A stretch of DNA of 6,164 nucleotides from a bacterium (GCA_030017825.1 JASEGW010000093.1:1-6164); one strand, 5' to 3'. Shown: positions 1 through 6,079, counted from the first letter of the stretch. Notes: generated from the letters alone by a model not told the origin. A program made the numbers and translations.

Positions 1-258
1 TACTCATTTAACCTTGATTCGAACCTTGATCCCAAACAAAATTCTTTACAGTACCTACTAAGACGAGAGGAGAAGAAAATGACCAACGATACTTTCCTTA
101 GAACATTCTTTTTAACTATAGCAAAACATATAATTGTATTTGATGATATATCACTGAAAGAAAATGGTGATTATGGTGTTCCTATTGCAAGTTGTGAAAT
201 CTTTATCTTGGGAGAGGAAAGTAATACAATTAATAAAGTTTGGGTATGTTATAATTAA
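1..258 (+). CDS. 3' part of an unrecognised protein gene (5' end outside window or start at 79)
   Basis: Frame 1 is open from the first base to a TAA at 256-258, giving 85 residues that end in KVWVCYN. I do not recognise the family. The protein is mixed alpha/beta-looking, with a hydrophobic FFLTIAKHIIVF stretch followed by a polar, acidic segment and a hydrophobic EIFIL strand. There is no signal peptide or metal motif. Two readings are possible. Either it is the C-terminal end of a longer protein that starts before the window, or it is a 59-residue protein starting at ATG 79. ATG 79 has a strong AGGAG at 68-72 with six bases of spacing. However, the same purine run also encodes a plausible RREEKK, so the Shine-Dalgarno may be accidental. 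About 26 open codons upstream in such AT-rich DNA is mild support for the longer reading. Nothing links it to the formate dehydrogenase operon; 227 non-coding bases separate them. Confidence 0.5.
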   Translation, partial: YSFNLDSNLDPKQNSLQYLLRREEKKMTNDTFLRTFFLTIAKHIIVFDDISLKENGDYGVPIASCEIFILGEESNTINKVWVCYN

Positions 259-346
259 AAATAAAATGAAAATGAGAAAAATATTATCATAAACAAAATA
301 ACTTCATAGTAAGCTGCAGAGAAATCTTCAAAAAATCTTCTTTTTT

Positions 347-429
347 CTTTAAAAATTAAATATTTTCTTAATTTCAATTAATGCTAAAAATATTAACCTT
401 CAAACTTATATTTAAATCGAGCTCAGGTT
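347..429 (+). repeat. ~83-bp intergenic repeat, copy 1 (upstream of the formate dehydrogenase operon)
   Basis: This stretch matches 4379-4462 in the same orientation over 83/84 bases, with about five substitutions and one single-base indel (about 93% identity by hand alignment). It contains a nested imperfect palindrome at 356-396. The inner arms are TTAATT at 368-373 and AATTAA at 376-381, around a two-base centre; the outer arms are TAAATATTTTC at 357-367 and AAAAATATTAA at 386-396. Further on are small palindromes ATTTAAAT at 410-417 and GAGCTC at 419-424. No coding potential is seen on either strand. It could be a member of an interspersed intergenic repeat family, a miniature mobile element remnant, or the scar of a duplication. 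Confidence 0.85.
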
Positions 430-441
430 AAGCTCAGGTTA
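420..441 (+). repeat. 11-bp tandem repeat AGCTCAGGTTA x2, possible regulator site
   Basis: AGCTCAGGTTA occurs at 420-430 and again, perfectly, at 431-441. The first unit overlaps the end of the 83-bp repeat. In the downstream copy of that repeat, only a single diverged unit (AACTCAGGTTT) is present, so the second unit here is specific to the operon's upstream side. The 11-bp period is close to one helical turn and the pair ends just before a TATAAT box, which would suit an activator that binds one face of the helix. That role is inference. Confidence 0.6.
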
Positions 442-444
442 AAT

Positions 445-450
445 TATAAT
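445..450 (+). promoter_or_regulatory. candidate -10 box (TATAAT) for the formate dehydrogenase operon
   Basis: A perfect TATAAT lies at 445-450, which would place transcription start near 457 and leave a leader of roughly 29 bases before ATG 486. No TTGACA-like -35 is found 16-18 bases upstream; that position is occupied by the 11-bp tandem repeat, so the promoter may depend on an activator. I saw no sigma-54 GG/GC pair like the one that drives fdhF in E. coli. In DNA this AT-rich, a TATAAT alone is weak evidence. Confidence 0.35.
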
Positions 451-485
451 TGACGAAAGATAAATGTTCAGATATATTAAATAAT

Positions 486-2516
486 ATGAGAAAATATTTG
501 ACTATTTGTCCTTATTGTGGTTGTGGATGTGGAATGTATTTGGAAGCAAAAGAAAATGATGTTTTGGGAGTAAATCCTAGCTATCATCATCCAATTAGCA
601 GAGGTAAATTATGCGTAAAGGGATGGAATGTGCATGAATTTATTAACAGCTCCGATCGACTTACTTACCCTTTAATTAGAAAAAATGGTTCTTTAAAAAG
701 AACAAGCTGGGAAGAAGCTATAGACTATAGTGCAGAGAAATTACTAAAGATAAAGAAGGATTATGGGTCGGAAAGCTTAGGAATTTTATCTTCTGCAAAA
801 TGTACCAACGAAGAGAATTTTCTTTTATCTAAATTTACCCGTATTGCTTTGGGAACAAATAATATTGACCACTGCGCACGTCTATGCCATGCTTCTACCG
901 TAACAGGATTAAAGATGGCTTTTGGTTCGGGTGCCATGACTAATTCAATTAATGAGTTGGAGAATGCAGACTGTATTTTAGTAGCCGGGTCTAATACCAC
1001 CAGCCAACATCCTATGATTGGAGCTCGTATATTAAATGCTGTAGAAAAAGGAGCTAAATTAATAGTAGTTGATTCTCGTAAGATTCATCTTTGTAATTTT
1101 GCCACTATCCACCTTTGCCCAAAGCCAGGTACAGATGTAGCTTGGATAAACTGTCTAATGCAGATAATGGTTTCGGAGAAATTAGCAGATATTGAATATA
1201 TTAAGCGTCGTACAGAAAATTTTGAAGAAACTCGAAGACTTTTTGAGCTTTATACTCCTGAATATACTGAAAAAATCACCGGTATTCCGAAGGAGAATTT
1301 AATAAAAGCTGCCCGTATTTATGCTGGTACAAGAAAGGCTATGATTGTTTATTCTATGGGTATTACCCAGCATGTTCATGGCACAGAAAATGTGTTAGCT
1401 TTAGCTAACTTATCATTACTAGCTGGGCATGTTGGTTATCCTCATTCTGGAGTGAATCCATTAAGAGGGCAAAACAATGTTCAAGGTGCTTGTGATATGG
1501 GAGCTTTGCCAGATATGCTTAGCGGGTATCAACCAATTAGAAATTTAGAAAATCAAATTAAGTTCAATAAAGCTTGGAAAACTACCATTCCTTCCAAGAC
1601 TGGCCTTACCGTAGTGGAGATGATTAATGAAGCTGTTTTAGGTAATATTAAAGGTATGTTTATTATGGGAGAAAATCCTATGATTAGTGATCCTGATATT
1701 AATCATGTCAAGAAAGCTTTGGAGAATTTAGATTTTCTTTTAGTTTCAGATATGTTCTTAACAGATACAGCAGATTTAGCTCATGTGGTTTTACCTGCTT
1801 GTAGCTTTGCAGAAAAAGATGGGACTTTTACTAATACTGAACGCCGTGTACAGAGAGTTAGGAAAACTATAAATACTATAGGAGAATGCTTGCCAGATTG
1901 GCAGATTATCTGCAAGCTTTCGAATAAAATGGGACATGAAATGAGCTATGAGCATCCAAGGGAGATTATGGAAGAGATAGCTTTGCTAACTCCTATTTAT
2001 GGAGGGATATTTTATGATCGCTTAGATGAAGGTTGGGGATTGCAATGGCCATGTTATCATAGAGATCACTTAGGGACATCTTTTCTCCATCAAGAGACAT
2101 TTATTCGCGGAAAAGCTCACTTTACTCCAGTTAAACAAAGCCCTTCTTATGAAGAAACAGATAAAGATTATCCTTTTATTTTAACTACTGGAAGGATTTA
2201 TTTTCATTTTCATACTGGTACTATGTCTCGTAGATGCTCTGCTTTAGATAGGGAGGTACCTGAGGGATTTGCTAGTATTAATTATAATGATGCTCAAGAT
2301 TTAGATATAAAAGAAGGTGAAAAAATAAAAATTATATCTAGAAGGGGAGAAATAGAAGTAAGAGCTTCTATTTCTGAAGCTGTATGCAGAGGAGCTATTT
2401 TTGTTTCTTTTCACTTTAAAGAAAGCCCCGCAAATAAACTAACTAGTTCTGCTTTGGATCCAGTTTCAAAAATTCCTGAGCTAAAAGTTTGCGCATGTAA
2501 AGTGGAAAAACTATGA
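486..2516 (+). CDS. fdhF: formate dehydrogenase catalytic subunit, FdhF-type, Cys variant
   Basis: This is a Mo/W-bis-MGD enzyme of the DMSO reductase superfamily that interconverts formate and CO2, probably in the cytoplasm (no Tat signal). In the 676-residue reading, the N-terminus carries a [4Fe-4S] site (Cys8, 11, 15 and 43), with Lys45 as the likely electron relay. The active site is ARLCHAS, with Cys134 (TGC at 885-887) where E. coli FdhF has selenocysteine, followed by His135. Arg327 lies in NPLRGQNNVQGACDMG. The C-terminal pterin-binding domain starts near residue 560 and contains HFHTGTMSRR and ALDPVSKIPELKVCA. It is slightly shorter than E. coli FdhF (715 aa) and lacks the N-terminal ferredoxin-like extension of NAD-linked FdhA. 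I chose ATG 486 because MRKYLTICPYC matches the family N-terminus and Cys8/11/15 then coincide with E. coli numbering. An in-frame TTG at 450 would add 12 residues but overlaps the TATAAT. Neither start has a strong Shine-Dalgarno. Its stop overlaps the next start (ATGA). Confidence 0.93.
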   Translation: MRKYLTICPYCGCGCGMYLEAKENDVLGVNPSYHHPISRGKLCVKGWNVHEFINSSDRLTYPLIRKNGSLKRTSWEEAIDYSAEKLLKIKKDYGSESLGILSSAKCTNEENFLLSKFTRIALGTNNIDHCARLCHASTVTGLKMAFGSGAMTNSINELENADCILVAGSNTTSQHPMIGARILNAVEKGAKLIVVDSRKIHLCNFATIHLCPKPGTDVAWINCLMQIMVSEKLADIEYIKRRTENFEETRRLFELYTPEYTEKITGIPKENLIKAARIYAGTRKAMIVYSMGITQHVHGTENVLALANLSLLAGHVGYPHSGVNPLRGQNNVQGACDMGALPDMLSGYQPIRNLENQIKFNKAWKTTIPSKTGLTVVEMINEAVLGNIKGMFIMGENPMISDPDINHVKKALENLDFLLVSDMFLTDTADLAHVVLPACSFAEKDGTFTNTERRVQRVRKTINTIGECLPDWQIICKLSNKMGHEMSYEHPREIMEEIALLTPIYGGIFYDRLDEGWGLQWPCYHRDHLGTSFLHQETFIRGKAHFTPVKQSPSYEETDKDYPFILTTGRIYFHFHTGTMSRRCSALDREVPEGFASINYNDAQDLDIKEGEKIKIISRRGEIEVRASISEAVCRGAIFVSFHFKESPANKLTSSALDPVSKIPELKVCACKVEKL

Positions 2517-3541
2517 AAAATTATATTTTAGACAAAAATTTTCTAAAACCTTTTTTACGAAAAGTAATGAAAAAGGAGAGACTTATTGCTCCTATTGAGT
2601 TTAACAAGGATATAATCTTTGATTTTATTGATGAAATTGATGAGATAACTACAAATTTTACCAATTCTATAATTTCTCCTAAAAGATTTTTCTTTCCTCA
2701 GAGCGATACTATTTTAGAATACGAAAAAACAAGTCATGTTAAAGTTCAGCCTATAGTTAGTTATGAAAGAAGAGTGATTTTTGGAATTCGTTCTTGTGAT
2801 GTTTATGGGCTTTTAAATTTAGACAAGTTTTATTCTTTGGGGTATGAAGATATTTATTATCTTCAAAGAAGAGAAAATGTTACTTTAATTAATCTAGTTT
2901 GTAGTGATCCTTGTGAAAATGGGTTTTGTATTTATGCCAAAAGTGGTCCTAAGGCTGAAGTTGGATTTGACTTACAATTTACTGATTTAGGGGATAAATA
3001 TTTTGTGGAAGTAGGTTCTGTAAAAGGTGAGGAGCTGATAAAGATAGCAGAACTTTTTTTTAGCAAAATAATAGAGAAAGATGAAGAAAGAAGGTTTGAA
3101 GTGGTTTTAAAATCTAAAAGTTGTTTTTCTCATCTTTATGTAGATTTGCAAGATGCTGCTTTAAAGTTAAAGAATAATTTAGTAAGTGAAAATTTGTGGC
3201 AAGAACTAGCTGACCGCTGCCAGAGATGTGGTGGTTGTAATTATGTATGTCCAACTTGTACCTGCTTTGATGTAGTAGACAAAGATATTGAGGGACAAAG
3301 AGGAAGAAGAGTTCGTCTTTGGGACTCGTGTGTGCTTGGAGGTTTTACTAGGTTAGCAGGAGGATATAATCCTCGTAGCAGAATAGAAGATAGAGTAAAA
3401 AGAAAATTTTACCATAAGTTAAGCTATGAAATAGAAAAATTTCAAGCTACATCATGCGTGGGATGTGGACGATGCACAACTGTTTGTTTAGGAAATATTG
3501 ACACGGCTAGTGTAGTTCGAAGAATTGTCTTAGGGGAATAA
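2513..3541 (+). CDS. iron-sulfur electron-transfer subunit, sulfhydrogenase beta / AsrA-like
   Basis: The 342-residue protein belongs to the family that includes the beta subunit of Pyrococcus sulfhydrogenase and anaerobic sulfite reductase subunit A. Family landmarks in order are SPKRFFFPQSD (55-65), GIRSCDVYGL (91-100), CSDPCENGFC (130-139), a first [4Fe-4S] motif (Cys236, 239, 242, 246, followed by CTCFD), WDSC..GGFTRLAGGYNPR (270-288), and a second [4Fe-4S] motif (Cys315, 318, 321, 325). The second motif ends CLGNID rather than the usual CP, an unusual change beside a cluster ligand. No membrane segment or signal peptide is seen, so the protein is cytoplasmic. Its ATG overlaps the TGA of the catalytic subunit, implying translational coupling and a fixed complex. 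The expected job is to wire electrons from the dehydrogenase's cluster to the flavin subunit encoded next. With no hydrogenase or siroheme sulfite reductase gene in the cluster, a formate dehydrogenase partner is the best reading. Confidence 0.88.
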   Translation: MKNYILDKNFLKPFLRKVMKKERLIAPIEFNKDIIFDFIDEIDEITTNFTNSIISPKRFFFPQSDTILEYEKTSHVKVQPIVSYERRVIFGIRSCDVYGLLNLDKFYSLGYEDIYYLQRRENVTLINLVCSDPCENGFCIYAKSGPKAEVGFDLQFTDLGDKYFVEVGSVKGEELIKIAELFFSKIIEKDEERRFEVVLKSKSCFSHLYVDLQDAALKLKNNLVSENLWQELADRCQRCGGCNYVCPTCTCFDVVDKDIEGQRGRRVRLWDSCVLGGFTRLAGGYNPRSRIEDRVKRKFYHKLSYEIEKFQATSCVGCGRCTTVCLGNIDTASVVRRIVLGE

Positions 3542-3543
3542 TT

Positions 3544-4365
3544 GTGAAAAATATTTACCTTCCAGAAATTGCAGTAATAAAAGATATAAAAGAAGAAGCT
3601 TTTGAAATTAAGACTTATGTCTTGGAATTTTTAAATAAAGAAACAAAAACGAAATTTACCTTTAATCCAGGTCAATTTATAGAGCTTTCTGTCTTTGGGT
3701 TTGGGGAAGCACCTTTTTCAATCTCTTCTTCTCCTTACAGGAAGAAAAATATTGAAATTTGTGTAAAAAAAGCAGGAAGTCTAACTAAAAAATTGCATGA
3801 GTTAAAAATAGGAGATGAAGTTGGAATTAGAGGTCCTTATGGAAATGGTTTTCCCGTCGAGAAATTAAGGAAAAAATCTATAATATTTTTAGGAGGGGGG
3901 ATTGGGGTAGCTCCCCTAAAAAGTTTAATTGATTATCTTCTTAAGGTAGAAAATGGATATAAAGAAATGTATATTCTTTATGGAGCTAAAAGGCCAAAGG
4001 ATATTGTAGGTAAGGAAAACTTTTCTTTTTGGAGCAAAAAAGCGCAAGTTTACCTTACCGTGGATGTTAGTGATAAAAGCTGGAAAGGAGAGGTTGGACC
4101 AGTAACTAATCTTCTTCCCAAGGTAAGCGTTAAAGCTAAAGATTGCCTGGCTGTTCTTTGCGGACCTCCTGCAATGATTAATGCTGCTACAGATAGATTG
4201 AGAGAAATAGGTCTTTTTGAGGAAAATATTATTGCTACTTTAGAAAGATATATGAAGTGTGGGGTAGGTAAATGTGGTCATTGCACTATAGGTAATAAAT
4301 ATACATGTATTGATGGACCAGTATTTACTAGCAAAGAGATAAAGGAATTAGATAAGGAATTTTAG
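3544..4365 (+). CDS. FAD/NAD(P)-binding oxidoreductase subunit with 2Fe-2S, sulfhydrogenase gamma / AsrB / PyrK-like
   Basis: The 273-residue protein is of the ferredoxin-NADP reductase type and moves electrons between iron-sulfur clusters and NAD(P) through FAD. The N-terminal beta-barrel FAD domain shows PGQFIELSV (42-50), the flavin-binding APFSISSSP (56-64) and RGPYGNGFP (96-104). The NAD(P) domain shows GGGIGVAPLKSLI (117-129) and CGPPAM (206-211). The C-terminus has the [2Fe-2S] motif typical of PyrK and HydG proteins: Cys239, 244, 247 and 255 in ERYMKCGVGKCGHC and the following YTCIDGPVF. The start is GTG, two bases after the previous stop. It is backed by AGGGG at 3532-3536 with seven bases of spacing, and I see no better alternative. 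The preference for NAD or NADP cannot be read from the sequence with confidence. As the last gene of the operon, it makes the enzyme a likely soluble formate:NAD(P)+ oxidoreductase. Its stop is only 13 bases before repeat copy 2, and I see no T-run terminator between them. Confidence 0.9.
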   Translation: MKNIYLPEIAVIKDIKEEAFEIKTYVLEFLNKETKTKFTFNPGQFIELSVFGFGEAPFSISSSPYRKKNIEICVKKAGSLTKKLHELKIGDEVGIRGPYGNGFPVEKLRKKSIIFLGGGIGVAPLKSLIDYLLKVENGYKEMYILYGAKRPKDIVGKENFSFWSKKAQVYLTVDVSDKSWKGEVGPVTNLLPKVSVKAKDCLAVLCGPPAMINAATDRLREIGLFEENIIATLERYMKCGVGKCGHCTIGNKYTCIDGPVFTSKEIKELDKEF

Positions 4366-4378
4366 TGGAAACTATGAG

Positions 4379-4462
4379 CTCTAAAAATTAAATATTTTCC
4401 TAATTTCAATTAATGCTCAAAAATATTAACCCTTAAACTTATATTTAAATCGAACTCAGGTT
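4379..4462 (+). repeat. ~83-bp intergenic repeat, copy 2 (downstream of the formate dehydrogenase operon)
   Basis: This is a direct-orientation partner of 347-429, offset by about 4.03 kb. The palindromic core (about 4388-4429) is kept, with CTAATT/AATTAA inner arms and one inserted C in the right half. Similarity begins at the CT(C/T)T before the A-run and stops after ACTCAGGTT; flanking bases on both sides are unrelated between the copies. Downstream of the operon it could fold in RNA as an AT-only hairpin, but it lacks the GC stem and U-tract of an intrinsic terminator. Confidence 0.85.
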
Positions 4463-4662
4463 TGCTACCTCCTAAAATCAACCAACCTATATAATTCTGG
4501 TGAATTCTCAATCTAAAGCAATCAAAAGTTGTTCTTGTTTTAATGTTTTGCCCTCTTGTGGTAGACATATTGTTTGTCTTGGTTAGATGAATATCCTACC
4601 ATAAAGAACCTATTTTTTTAAGTTATCTTTAAAGGTAGGTATGACTTCAGTAAAATCACTTC
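4463..4662. other. non-coding stretch between the formate dehydrogenase operon and the acyltransferase gene
   Basis: With the repeat before it and the tandem duplication after it, this forms a 348-base gap (4366-4713) with no convincing gene on either strand. Visible small structures are a five-base inverted repeat AATTC/GAATT at 4493-4506 with a four-base loop, and AGACA/TGTCT at 4563-4579 with a seven-base loop. A TATAAT lies at 4490-4495 with no matching -35. The reverse strand shows AGGAGG close to repeat copy 2, but no start codon follows at a useful distance. A 13-codon reading frame from ATG 4641, with AAAGG five bases before it, ends at TGA 4680-4682. It may be a leader peptide, a gene remnant or chance. 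Confidence 0.6.
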
Positions 4663-4694
4663 TTGACAAAAAGGTGCTTTGACAAAAAGGTGCT
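4663..4694 (+). repeat. perfect 16-bp tandem duplication containing TTGACA
   Basis: TTGACAAAAAGGTGCT is present twice with no gap, at 4663-4678 and 4679-4694. Each unit starts with a consensus -35 hexamer. The matching -10 positions are poor: 4686-4691 AAAGGT for the first, 4702-4707 TAAGGT for the second. The second pairing would put transcription start almost on ATG 4714 and give a nearly leaderless message. The duplication is therefore either a recent slippage event or a doubled promoter or regulator site for the acyltransferase gene. Confidence 0.65.
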
Positions 4695-4713
4695 CTTGAG
4701 GTAAGGTTTAGGC

Positions 4714-5886
4714 ATGGAAATAAGGCTAGTAGATAAAGATGAGGAATTTTTTTGTCTAAGAGATAAATGGAATACTATATTAAAAAAAAGTAATCAAGAT
4801 TGCTTTTTTTTAACTTGGGAATGGGTATATACTTGGTGGAAGGAACTAAAGAATGATAGCGAGCTATATATTTTATTAGCTTTAGAGAAAGAAGAAATTT
4901 ATGGAATTGCTCCTTTAGTTAAAACTAAAGAAAGAATATTTAAAATCGTTAGGACAATGAAGATAACGTTTTTAGGACAAGGTGAGCCTGCAGATTCTGA
5001 TTATTTAAATTTTATAATTTATCCTGAGAAAGAAGAAGAGATTCTAAGCTTGTTTGCTGAGTATTTAAAAAAGGATAAAAAAAGTTGGGATGTCATAGAT
5101 TTAGCAGATATATTAGATGATTCTTATCTTGTGTCAATATTTTGTGAAAATTTAAAAAAAAATAGATTGGTTTTTTCGGTTAATCATGTTGCTGAGAGTG
5201 GTCCCTATATTATAGTTCCAGACACATGGGAGAGTTATTTAAATTCTATTGGGCATAAGACTCGTTACAATTTAAGGAAATTTAATCGTAAGCTAAAGAA
5301 TGATCACAAAGTAGTATTTAAGAAGATAGAAGAAGAAAAACTAATAAAAGAGAACTTTGACAAATTCGTAACGATGCACAAAGAAAGATGGGAAGAAAAG
5401 GGAGAATTTAATTATTTTTTAATGCCTTATTTTGATAGGTTTAATATAGAAATAATGAAGCTTACCTTAGAAAAAGATTGGCTAGAGTTTTATGTATTAA
5501 TGATAGATGGCAGAGAAGAAGGTTATTTGTATGGATTTAAATACAATGGAAAGATATATGGCTATCAAGCGACTGTTAGCAAAAATTATGAAAAATATGG
5601 TATAGGTATGCTTCAAATATCTTATTGGATAAAGAGCAGCATAGAAAGAAAGCTTTTAGAGTTTCATTTTTTATCAGGAGATGAGCCACATAAATATAAA
5701 TTTACCAAAATGAGTAAAAGATTTATAAATATTTTAGTTACTAAAGAAAATATAAAAGGATTGATGATAAGATTAGAAGATACTTTATTTTTACTAAGGT
5801 CTTTTATATCTATGAAGGTAAAGTCAAGTGAATATTTAAGTAAATTAGCCAGAAGAATAAAAATATTTATCAAGACGGAAACTTAA
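4714..5886 (+). CDS. GNAT-fold acyltransferase, CelD/BcsL (FemAB-like) family
   Basis: The 390-residue cytoplasmic protein has the pattern of the CelD/BcsL group, which carries a C-terminal acetyltransferase domain (GNAT_6 type). Landmarks are FFLTWEWVYTWWKEL (31-45, the family's N-terminal 'EW...WW' motif), SDYLNFII (95-102), VPDTWESYLNSIGHKTRYNLRKF (168-190, a 'W..Y...L..K.R.NLR' helix), FVTMHKERWEEKGEF (218-232) and the signature FHFLSGDEPHKYKF (317-330) before a basic C-terminal helix. Length is normal for the family. ATG 4714 has GAGGT at 4698-4702 and AAGG at 4703-4706 upstream. Family members are often found in exopolysaccharide or cell-surface glycan loci and are thought to transfer acyl groups from acyl-CoA, but the substrate is unknown here. 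It stands alone, 348 bases after the formate dehydrogenase operon and beyond the repeat, so a shared role is unlikely. Its composition is as AT-rich as the operon. Confidence 0.8.
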   Translation: MEIRLVDKDEEFFCLRDKWNTILKKSNQDCFFLTWEWVYTWWKELKNDSELYILLALEKEEIYGIAPLVKTKERIFKIVRTMKITFLGQGEPADSDYLNFIIYPEKEEEILSLFAEYLKKDKKSWDVIDLADILDDSYLVSIFCENLKKNRLVFSVNHVAESGPYIIVPDTWESYLNSIGHKTRYNLRKFNRKLKNDHKVVFKKIEEEKLIKENFDKFVTMHKERWEEKGEFNYFLMPYFDRFNIEIMKLTLEKDWLEFYVLMIDGREEGYLYGFKYNGKIYGYQATVSKNYEKYGIGMLQISYWIKSSIERKLLEFHFLSGDEPHKYKFTKMSKRFINILVTKENIKGLMIRLEDTLFLLRSFISMKVKSSEYLSKLARRIKIFIKTET

Positions 5887-5936
5887 ATTACAAAATTTTA
5901 GTTCTAAAAATGTGTTTAAAGAAATACAAAACAAAT

Positions 5937-6005
5937 AGAATTTAGGGGTTTTTTAAGAAATTTGAAGTTGTTTTTTAACACCTTAACTTCAAAACTCTTA
6001 ATTCT
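5937..6005. repeat. imperfect inverted repeat / stem-loop downstream of the acyltransferase gene
   Basis: A perfect nine-base stem TTTGAAGTT (5961-5969) and AACTTCAAA (5985-5993) closes a 15-base loop. Outside it, AGAATTTAGGGGTTTT (5937-5952) pairs imperfectly with AAAACTCTTAATTCT (5991-6005), leaving a bulge of about ten bases on the left arm. Inside the loop, TGTT/AACA can form a competing small hairpin. No T-run follows on either strand, so it is not a standard intrinsic terminator. It could still end or protect the acyltransferase mRNA, or be a repeat remnant. Confidence 0.5.
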
Positions 6006-6028
6006 AAAGCTTTAATAATGAGTTTAAT

Positions 6029-6058
6029 CTTGACCTTTTGGTTAGCAAATTGTATAAT
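6029..6058 (+). promoter_or_regulatory. sigma-70-type promoter upstream of the nitrilase-like gene
   Basis: TTGACC at 6029-6034 and TATAAT at 6053-6058 are separated by 18 bases, giving 11 of 12 consensus positions. Transcription would start near 6065, about 45 bases before ATG 6110. This is the best promoter in the window, and it indicates that the gene at the right edge is transcribed independently of the acyltransferase gene. Confidence 0.6.
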
Positions 6059-6079
6059 TAAGTTTCTACAAAGCAATAG

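Noticed and set aside
10..30. CRISPR-like repeat (AACCTTGAT twice)
   Set aside because: Only two short copies with a three-base gap, inside a reading frame; no array structure.
266..292. Eight-codon frame MKMRKILS after the first gene
   Set aside because: Very short, with no ribosome binding site; expected by chance in this A-rich stretch.
319..360. Possible terminator (A and T runs around ATCTTC) after the first gene
   Set aside because: The A6/T6 complementarity has no GC stem, and the following bases are not a clean U-tract.
464..484. Mini-frame MFRYIK ending one base before ATG 486, as a possible leader peptide
   Set aside because: Six codons in AT-rich DNA with no real Shine-Dalgarno; too little to support it, although coupling to the ATG would be possible.
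259..485. Possible molybdenum/tungsten cofactor riboswitch upstream of the operon
   Set aside because: The stretch is nearly all A and T, and no conserved helices with GC-rich stems could be found; the likely leader after the TATAAT is only about 29 bases.
761..1000. 79-codon open frame on the minus strand inside the formate dehydrogenase gene
   Set aside because: It lies fully within strongly conserved coding sequence, including the active-site Cys region, has no recognisable product, and is best explained as a shadow frame.
347..4462. Insertion sequence or composite transposon explanation for the repeat pair
   Set aside because: No transposase or integrase gene lies between or beside the repeats, and no target-site duplication was found at the repeat edges.
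5664..5873. 69-codon hydrophobic open frame on the minus strand inside the acyltransferase gene
   Set aside because: It is antisense to the conserved C-terminal signature and following helix; its hydrophobicity is what Lys- and Glu-rich AT-rich coding gives on the other strand.
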